A stretch of 10,871 bases of DNA from an uncultured Spirochaetales bacterium (GTDB lineage Bacteria > Spirochaetota > Spirochaetia > Sphaerochaetales > Sphaerochaetaceae). This document shows positions 5,909-10,871 of this stretch, piece by piece (the first letter of the stretch is position 1; every line of letters begins with the position of its first letter). Below the pieces are notes generated by a model that saw nothing but the letters and a program-made list of their open reading frames with translations, made no database searches and was not told the DNA's origin. The translations under genes and the position numbers were made by a program. The stretch is from positions 1 to 10,871 of the forward strand of contig CAKQTE010000024.1 of assembly GCA_934276485.1 (NCBI GenBank). Reading direction: 5' to 3'.

Positions 5909-7165
5909 ATGAATTACTCAAGAATCAGGGATTTCTATATTGACGAGATCCAGGATAATTTTCTTCCTTATTGGTCTCAGTTCGTAGACCATGAGATGGG
6001 AGGTATTCTCAACTGCATCTCAAATGACGGACTCAAGAAGTTAAGTGACAACAAGTTCACATGGTCTCAAGGACGCTGGCTATGGGTTCTTGCACACATC
6101 CACCGCCTTGCTAGGAAGAATATCCTTGCAAAGGTAGATAACGCTGACATCGAAAACTGGATGAAGGGTACATACGACTTCATCAAGAATAAATCTATAT
6201 ATGACGACTTCAAGTGCTGCTATCTTCTTACAAGAGATGGTCAGAAACTTGAGGATGAGAGAACCGGAAGATATGATGCTTCCATCTATGCAGATTGCTT
6301 TGCTCTAATCGGATCTTCTGCGTACATCCAAGAAATGGGTTTAAAGGAAGAGATTGCAACTGCAGATGGACTTGCTAAGTCTATTCTTGACCGTGTCGAG
6401 TCCGGAGACTATCTTACAGAGCCATATCCTGTTCCAGATGGATACAGAATTCACGGTGTACCGATGATCATGATCAATACCCTACAGGAATATTGTAATA
6501 TGAAGATGTCTTTCGCCCAGGATTGCAAGAGATATTCAGATTATGCTTCAAAGATGGTTTCCTTTATTCTCGATGATCTCTATGATCCTGAATATGGACT
6601 TATAAGGGAGCATGCATCCACTCCAGAAAGAAGGTCTGTTGGTCTTATCGACAGACACATCAATCCAGGTCACGTCCTTGAGGATACATGGTTCTGGATT
6701 GAGAATCTCGAGAGCTTTGGAAATCTCCAGGAGAGACTTCCTAGAATCGAAAGGATTGCAGTCAATTCCCTAAATCTTGGATGGGATCCTCTTTATGGGG
6801 GCCTTCTCAGATTTGTAGATTATCAGGGAGGACAGCCTCATGGAGAGGAGATTGGAACTCCATATGAGAGTCTTATCAACGATACTTGGGACATGAAGCT
6901 CTGGTGGCCACACTCTGAGATTCTATTCACATTCATCCTTCTTCATATCCTTACAGGAAAGCAGTGTTATGAAGATATCTATAACAAGTGCTTCGAATAT
7001 GTATACACAACATTCCCTTCTAGAGAGACAGGAGAATGGGTACAGATCAGAAGAAGAGATGGATCTCCTGAGGAAAAGCTTGTAGCACTTCCAGTAAAGG
7101 ATATGTTCCACATCCTCAGAAACATGATTAAGATTGTCGAGAGAATCGACGCTATGGATAAGTAG
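5909..7165 (+). CDS. AGE-family sugar epimerase/isomerase (N-acylglucosamine 2-epimerase type)
   Basis: 418 residues, full length for the alpha/alpha-barrel AGE family, whose members epimerise N-acylglucosamine and N-acylmannosamine at C2 or act on mannose, cellobiose or related sugars. Seen in order: FLPYWSQFVDHEMGGILN (18-35), KFTWSQGRWLWVLAHIHRLA with Arg56, HINPGHVLEDTWFWIEN with His255, LWWPHSEILF with His335 and Glu337, TGEWVQIRRRDG, and DMFHILRNM with His401 and Arg404. These correspond to the family's substrate arginine and its two catalytic histidines. No signal peptide. ATG 5909 follows AAAGGA (5894-5899). The stop is four bases from the next ATG. With nagA/nagB-like genes nearby, N-acetylmannosamine/N-acetylglucosamine interconversion on the free sugar is the leading guess; a different 2-epimerisation cannot be excluded. 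Confidence 0.85.
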   Translation: MNYSRIRDFYIDEIQDNFLPYWSQFVDHEMGGILNCISNDGLKKLSDNKFTWSQGRWLWVLAHIHRLARKNILAKVDNADIENWMKGTYDFIKNKSIYDDFKCCYLLTRDGQKLEDERTGRYDASIYADCFALIGSSAYIQEMGLKEEIATADGLAKSILDRVESGDYLTEPYPVPDGYRIHGVPMIMINTLQEYCNMKMSFAQDCKRYSDYASKMVSFILDDLYDPEYGLIREHASTPERRSVGLIDRHINPGHVLEDTWFWIENLESFGNLQERLPRIERIAVNSLNLGWDPLYGGLLRFVDYQGGQPHGEEIGTPYESLINDTWDMKLWWPHSEILFTFILLHILTGKQCYEDIYNKCFEYVYTTFPSRETGEWVQIRRRDGSPEEKLVALPVKDMFHILRNMIKIVERIDAMDK

Positions 7166-7169
7166 TAAA

Positions 7170-8426
7170 ATGAAACTTGGTATTTCAAAAACAGTCATAA
7201 CACCTATCAAGCCCGTCAGAATGTGCGGATATGGAAACAGGGTGGGCGCTTTTGACGGTGTCACGGAGGACATCTATACAAGAGTGCATGCGTATGAAGC
7301 TGATGGTCAGCGTGCAATCTTCTGCTATGCTGACCTAATCTGGTTCAACAATGATGTAATTCCAATGTTCCGTGATGCGCTTTCTGCAGCTGGAGTTAAG
7401 GAAGATGAGGTTGTGTTCTTTACATCCCATAATCATTCTGGTCCTGGTACTGGAAGATCATTTACAGCACTTCTTGAGAGCTGTGATGACGAGTATAGAG
7501 CATGGCTCATTGAAAGAGTAGTTGAGACAGTAAAGGCTGCAATCGCAGACATGGAGGAAGTTGATCTGTTATTTAAACTCGACAATCTCGACATAAATGT
7601 AAACAGAAGAAAGATGATCAACGGAGCCATTGCCATGGTTCCGAACTATGAAGCGCCAGCTGACAGGAAGATTACCCTCTTCAAATCCATTAGGAAGGAC
7701 GGATCCGTTAAGGGTATGATGGTTCACTATCCATGTCATGCAAATCTATCCAACGGAAATACAATCCATGGGGATTATCCAGGTGCTGCACTTAGGATGC
7801 TTGATGAGCAATATCCGGAATCTGTAAGTATCTTCATGCAGGGTTGCACTGGGGATATGCGCCCTAATAGCACCATTGGAAATGTATTCTGTCCTGCTGA
7901 TAGGGAGAGAGTCCTGAAGTTCGCTACGATATTCAAGGATAAGGTTGTTGAGATGGAAAAGGACTGTACAGAGGTTCTTCCATCTGCTGTTTCAGCTCCT
8001 GTATGTAGCATCTTCAATCTTCCTCTGAATCAGACAGGGGTTAGAAAGAGAGCTGAATCGGATAGCTATCCAGATTTTCAGACAGAGCAGTGGGCAAAAC
8101 TTGTAAAAGCAAAGAATTATCGCCCTTATGAGACAATGATACTTACCAAGACGGTTCTTGGCGGAGTCCCAATGCTCTTCTACAATGCTGAGGTTGTACA
8201 GAGCTATGCTGAGAAGGCACGTGAATTTGACCCAAGATGTATTTCTACCGGTTATGCAAATGGCATGATTGGATACATATCAAACAGCAAGCAGATTGAT
8301 GAAGGTGGCTATGAACCATGTGATTCAGCTCTTTGGTTTGCACTTGCTGGAACTTACAAGAATGAAATCGAAGATATTATTGTCTCCGAAATTGAAAAAG
8401 CTGTTAAAGGAGGAGAAGAAAAATGA
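7170..8426 (+). CDS. Neutral/alkaline ceramidase-like metallohydrolase
   Basis: 418 residues matching the N-terminal catalytic domain of neutral ceramidases, without their C-terminal domain and without a signal peptide, so probably cytoplasmic. Candidate zinc ligands in family order: TSHNHSGPG (H87 or H89), VHYPCHANLSN (H186/H190) with IHGDYPG (H200), YNAEVVQSY (E341) and EGGYEPCDSALW (Y381). The block QGCTGDMRPN (224-233) aligns with the ceramidase QxNxGDVSPN, whose Ser is the zinc-side nucleophile; here it is Arg231. True ceramide hydrolysis is therefore doubtful; hydrolysis of an amide or ester on a sugar derivative is a contextual guess. ATG 7170 lies four bases after the epimerase stop with no clear ribosome site, so translational coupling is likely; a TTG at 7134 inside the epimerase gene would add 12 unrelated residues and is rejected. 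Its stop overlaps the next start (ATGA). Confidence 0.75.
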   Translation: MKLGISKTVITPIKPVRMCGYGNRVGAFDGVTEDIYTRVHAYEADGQRAIFCYADLIWFNNDVIPMFRDALSAAGVKEDEVVFFTSHNHSGPGTGRSFTALLESCDDEYRAWLIERVVETVKAAIADMEEVDLLFKLDNLDINVNRRKMINGAIAMVPNYEAPADRKITLFKSIRKDGSVKGMMVHYPCHANLSNGNTIHGDYPGAALRMLDEQYPESVSIFMQGCTGDMRPNSTIGNVFCPADRERVLKFATIFKDKVVEMEKDCTEVLPSAVSAPVCSIFNLPLNQTGVRKRAESDSYPDFQTEQWAKLVKAKNYRPYETMILTKTVLGGVPMLFYNAEVVQSYAEKAREFDPRCISTGYANGMIGYISNSKQIDEGGYEPCDSALWFALAGTYKNEIEDIIVSEIEKAVKGGEEK

Positions 8427-9184
8427 CAGAAGGAACAGTAATGGACCTCTACTACAATGAGGTCATCGGTATTATCGATGAAATCAGAAGCACCGAAAGA
8501 GAGAGCATTCTCAAGGCTGCAAGAATTGTTGCAGATCAGGTCAAAAAAGACAGATTGGTTTATGTCTTTGGCCCAGGTGGGCATTCAAATCTCGCTGCGA
8601 TGGAAGTTTTCTTCAGAGCAGGAGGCCTTATGCATGTATCAGCTATCCTCAATCAAGAAACAATGCTTTCAGTTGGTGCACTCAAGTCAATGCAGACTGA
8701 AAGACTCCCTGGTTATGGTAAGATTGTTGTAGAGGACTATGGTATCGGAGAAGGAGACCTTCTCATTGTCTGCAACGCTTACGGAATCAACTCCGCTACA
8801 ATCGATGCTGCTCTTACTGCTAAGGCGCATGGAGCAACAGTAATCGGTGTAAGTTCCAGACAGCACGCAGAGAACTGTCCTAAGGATCATCCTGCAAGAC
8901 ACCCTTCCAAGCAGAACCTTCATGATATCGTTGATTGCGCTGTCGACTGCAAGGTTAAGCTCGGCGATGCAACAATCGAAATTCCTGGATTCGAGCAGAA
9001 GGTTGGTGCTCTCTCGACTTATGCAAATGCATACGTTATGAACTCCATCGTCGTTGAGGCAATCAACATGCTTGTAAACGAGGGTGTAAATCCACCTGTA
9101 TGGAGATCTGGTAACTGTCCAGGTGGAGATGAGTGGAACAACCAGTTCCTCGAGAGATTCAGAGGAAAGGTACGCTGTCTTTGA
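8423..9184 (+). CDS. SIS-domain sugar isomerase-like protein
   Basis: 253 residues, a single SIS (sugar isomerase) domain of the SIS_2 group that includes GmhA and MurQ-type proteins. Phosphosugar-binding loops are visible as VFGPGGHSNLAAMEVFFRAGG (48-68), CNAYGINSATIDAALTAK (117-134) and ATVIGVSSRQHAE (138-150); a C-terminal helix AYVMNSIVVEAINMLVNEG follows, then an odd tail with NCPGGDEWNNQF. It carries no extra DNA-binding domain, so it is an enzyme or sugar-phosphate sensor rather than a RpiR-type regulator. ATG 8423 is nine bases after AGGAGG (8408-8413) and overlaps the upstream stop (ATGA). Proteins of this type have no assigned reaction that I know of; here it likely isomerises, or cleaves an ether from, an amino-sugar phosphate before the NagA/NagB steps. 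Confidence 0.75.
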   Translation: MTEGTVMDLYYNEVIGIIDEIRSTERESILKAARIVADQVKKDRLVYVFGPGGHSNLAAMEVFFRAGGLMHVSAILNQETMLSVGALKSMQTERLPGYGKIVVEDYGIGEGDLLIVCNAYGINSATIDAALTAKAHGATVIGVSSRQHAENCPKDHPARHPSKQNLHDIVDCAVDCKVKLGDATIEIPGFEQKVGALSTYANAYVMNSIVVEAINMLVNEGVNPPVWRSGNCPGGDEWNNQFLERFRGKVRCL

Positions 9185-9211
9185 TAACGAGTGTAGGAAG
9201 GAGAAGTGAAA

Positions 9212-10390
9212 ATGTCAAAAACCTTATTCAAGAATGCAAGAATAATAACTGCAACCGCAATTCGTGAGGGAGAGGTTCTTGTAGACGGCCGAAAGATAGC
9301 AGAAATCAGTTTTGGCGGTCATATTATTACACTACCTGATGTAACAATTGATTGTGAGGGTAGGTATCTTGCACCAGGATTCATTGATATCCATACTCAT
9401 GGTGCAGGTGGATATGATTTCATGGATGGTACAGTAGAAGACATTTATGGTGCTTGTAAGGCTCATCTTTTGCATGGTACTACTTCTATCCTTCCTACAA
9501 GTCTTACCTCTACACCGGAATCTCTTTTGGATTTCATCAAGCTCTTCAATACTGTAGAGCTCAAGAAAGATGGATACCCTGAGATTATCGGTCTACATAT
9601 GGAAGGTCCATATTTCTCTCCTGCACAGGCAGGAGCTCAGGATCCTAGATATCTTAGAAATCCAGAGCCTGAGGAGTATGAGAAAGTTCTTTCCATGACA
9701 GACAGGATCAAGAGATGGTCTTTTGCCGTTGAACTTCCAGGATCTGACAGGTTTCTTGAATCACTCAGAAAGCATGGCATTCTCTCTTCTGTTGCTCATT
9801 CTGATGCAAATTGCCAGCAGGTATTTGATGCTTATGAGAATGGAGTTGAGCTCATGACTCATTTCTATTCATGTCTTACAACCGTCAAGAGGGTGAATGC
9901 CTTCAGAGTTGCAGGTGCAATTGAAGCTGGATATCTATTGGATGATATGTATGTGGAAATCATTGCCGATGGTTGCCATTTGCCACCAGAGCTTTTGAAA
10001 CTGATCGTAAAAATCAAAGGCCCAGATAAGGTCTGTCTTATTACGGACAGCATGAGAGCTGGTGGTATGCCTGATGGTCAAACCTGTTGGCTTGGTGCAG
10101 TCGGAACAGGTGTTGAGTGCATCACGGAGGATGGCGTTGCCAAGCTGATGGATCGCTCTGCATTTGCAGGCTCGATCGCCACAGCTGATAGACTTGTCAG
10201 GAATATGATCAACCTTGCAGGTTGCAGTCTTGTCGATTCTGTAAAGATGATGACACTTACACCCGCAAAGCTTCTGAAGATAGATGCTGAAAAGGGATCG
10301 ATTGCATTGGGTAAGGATGCAGATCTGCTTGTATTCGATGATAACATCAATCTTGCGAACATCATGGTTCGCGGTCAGTTGGTTAAATAA
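9212..10390 (+). CDS. NagA-like N-acetylglucosamine-6-phosphate deacetylase
   Basis: 392 residues, full length for NagA, a TIM-barrel amidohydrolase that removes acetate from GlcNAc-6-phosphate. Metal and catalytic residues are present: PGFIDIHTHGAGG (H61, H63), GLHMEGPYFSP (E131), VAHSDAN (H196), MTHFYS (H217), IADGCHLPP (H256) and the catalytic Asp in LITDSMRAGG (D279). The HxH pair, lacking in E. coli NagA, suggests a two-metal site as in B. subtilis. The usual THxxNAM loop reads THFYSCLTTVKR, and the following REPG segment is absent, so the sugar pocket differs. ATG 9212 lies eight bases after AAGGAG (9198-9203); a GTG at 9206 is too close to that site. It follows the SIS gene by 27 bases and is the last gene before the terminator. 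Deacetylase is likely; the N-acyl sugar phosphate may not be GlcNAc-6P. Confidence 0.85.
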   Translation: MSKTLFKNARIITATAIREGEVLVDGRKIAEISFGGHIITLPDVTIDCEGRYLAPGFIDIHTHGAGGYDFMDGTVEDIYGACKAHLLHGTTSILPTSLTSTPESLLDFIKLFNTVELKKDGYPEIIGLHMEGPYFSPAQAGAQDPRYLRNPEPEEYEKVLSMTDRIKRWSFAVELPGSDRFLESLRKHGILSSVAHSDANCQQVFDAYENGVELMTHFYSCLTTVKRVNAFRVAGAIEAGYLLDDMYVEIIADGCHLPPELLKLIVKIKGPDKVCLITDSMRAGGMPDGQTCWLGAVGTGVECITEDGVAKLMDRSAFAGSIATADRLVRNMINLAGCSLVDSVKMMTLTPAKLLKIDAEKGSIALGKDADLLVFDDNINLANIMVRGQLVK

Positions 10391-10423
10391 AGGTAGTATC
10401 TTTTCGTTTATCTATATAAGACT

Positions 10424-10459
10424 TGCCAGATTGTTGAGAGGAGACAGTCTGGCATTTTT
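10424..10459 (+). terminator. Intrinsic terminator of the sugar operon
   Basis: TGCCAGATTGT (10424-10434) pairs with ACAGTCTGGCA (10444-10454), eleven pairs with one G-T, around a nine-base loop, followed at once by TTTTT and a further T-rich stretch. It stands 34 bases after the nagA-like stop and marks the end of the operon. Confidence 0.85.
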
Positions 10460-10599
10460 GCAATTTTGTGGACTACCTGCGACAGAAAAGCATAAAAACT
10501 TAAACATAATAACTGACTATAATTGTGTTCATAATAGAGTTCCAAAGGAACATCTAGGTAAGCAAAGACTCTAGGATATGTATTTTTTTCTAAACTAAT
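10460..10599. other. Intergenic spacer between converging genes
   Basis: A/T-rich sequence between the plus-strand operon terminator and the minus-strand Rpn gene. Apart from a small GTTCC/GGAAC inverted repeat (10539-10551) I see no gene, RNA or repeat in it. Confidence 0.5.
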
Positions 10600-10629
10600 A
10601 AGAGCCCTCGATTGATATCTTGGGCTCTT
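10600..10629 (-). terminator. Hairpin, probable terminator of the right-hand Rpn gene
   Basis: AAGAGCCC (10600-10607) pairs perfectly with GGGCTCTT (10622-10629) around a 14-base loop in which GAT/ATC can pair again. It lies 40 bases beyond the stop of the minus-strand gene. On the minus strand the bases after the stem are ATTAGTTTAG, T-rich but not a clean run; on the plus strand GGTTTT follows. It may work in both directions. Confidence 0.55.
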
Positions 10630-10668
10630 GGTTTTACAACAATGCTAGCGTTTGTCTATAAGCATGCG

Positions 10669-10871
10669 CTATTTGAGATCCAGAATCTCTTCTTTAGTAA
10701 GCATGGTCATTGCTGAGATTGTATCTATATCGAAGTTTGAAGCAAGCATACGCCTTGCAGTTGCAATTTTTTCAGCATCGATGCCTTCTCTTTTGCCTTC
10801 GGCTCTACCTTCGGCTTTACCTTTTGCAAGGAGCTTCTCAGCCTCCTCCTTGTGATATTCCATGAACTCTT
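10669..10871 (-). CDS. Rpn family / PD-(D/E)XK nuclease transposase-like protein, C-terminal tail
   Basis: The last 66 or so residues of a gene that enters from the right edge; the nuclease core is outside the window. The visible part reads EFMEYHKEEAEKLLAKGKAEG and continues with Ala-Glu-Gly-Lys/Arg repeats, then a final helical segment TARRMLAS...DTISAMTMLTKEEILDLK before the TAG stop. This charged repeat followed by a small two-helix end ('...I..iTgLt.eEI..L') is the usual C-terminus of Rpn-type proteins. An in-frame ATG at 10863-10861 is internal, because the frame stays open to the edge. It faces the sugar operon tail to tail. Together with the gene at the left edge it shows that this genome carries more than one family member. 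Confidence 0.75.
   Translation of the reverse strand, partial: EFMEYHKEEAEKLLAKGKAEGRAEGKREGIDAEKIATARRMLASNFDIDTISAMTMLTKEEILDLK
10796..10819. repeat. 12-base tandem repeat inside the Rpn tail
   Basis: Two adjacent 12-base units, CCTTCGGCTCTA and CCTTCGGCTTTA, with degenerate copies on each side, encode the Ala-Glu-Gly-Lys/Arg repeat on the minus strand. Such units readily gain or lose copies by slippage without shifting frame. Confidence 0.6.

Noticed and set aside
7134..7169. Upstream TTG start for the ceramidase-like gene.
   Set aside because: The added 12 residues are encoded inside the end of the epimerase gene and do not belong to the family N-terminus; ATG 7170 begins the conserved MKLGISKTVITP.
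10284..10574. Plus-strand frame running from the nagA-like gene through the terminator.
   Set aside because: It overlaps nagA in another frame, has no family resemblance and crosses a strong intrinsic terminator.
1..10871. CRISPR array, tRNA, rRNA, complete insertion sequence or origin.
   Set aside because: No regularly spaced repeats, cloverleaf-like sequence, ribosomal RNA signature, complete canonical IS transposase or iteron cluster was seen on either strand.

Overview
The window holds one long plus-strand gene cluster (about 1617-10390) for uptake and breakdown of an amino sugar, set between two partial minus-strand genes of the Rpn / PD-(D/E)XK 'transposase-like nuclease' family that run off the left and right edges. 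The DNA is moderately AT-rich bacterial sequence with strong AGGAGG-type ribosome binding sites. Rpn-type genes with Ala-Glu-Gly-rich tails are common in host-associated spirochaetes (Treponema, Sphaerochaeta and relatives) and some other gut bacteria. A gut or rumen spirochaete is my best guess, with a Lachnospiraceae-like Firmicute as alternative. This is inference from gene style, not a marker gene.

Layout. 1-547: N-terminal part of an Rpn-type nuclease (minus strand), visibly more GC-rich than the operon. 548-1616: over 1 kb with no convincing gene, holding a direct repeat, a cluster of inverted repeats (929-1184), a very AT-rich stretch (1381-1560, about 19% GC) and, at its right end, a TTGACA-type promoter followed by a LacI-type palindromic operator. 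1617-5746: LacI-family regulator, NagB-like deaminase, a four-helix membrane protein resembling a catalytically dead M48 peptidase, and a sodium:solute symporter. 5747-5908: a spacer with two mutually exclusive hairpins. 5909-10390: AGE-family epimerase, neutral-ceramidase-like metallohydrolase, SIS-domain sugar isomerase-like protein and NagA-like deacetylase, ending at an intrinsic terminator (10424-10459). 10460-10668: spacer with a second hairpin. 10669-10871: C-terminal tail of a second Rpn-type gene (minus strand).

How the genes may work together (inference). The symporter would import an N-acylated sugar using a sodium gradient. The ceramidase-like enzyme could remove an acyl or other group, the epimerase would interconvert gluco and manno forms, and the SIS protein could act on the phosphosugar. 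NagA and NagB would then deacetylate and deaminate it to fructose 6-phosphate. LacI would induce the operon when sugar is present. Several genes are joined by stop-start overlaps (TAATG, ATGA) or gaps of a few bases, so they are probably co-translated. No sugar kinase is present although NagA and NagB need a 6-phosphate, and NagB, NagA and the ceramidase-like protein each differ at positions normally tied to catalysis or substrate. The cluster therefore probably handles a substrate other than plain GlcNAc.
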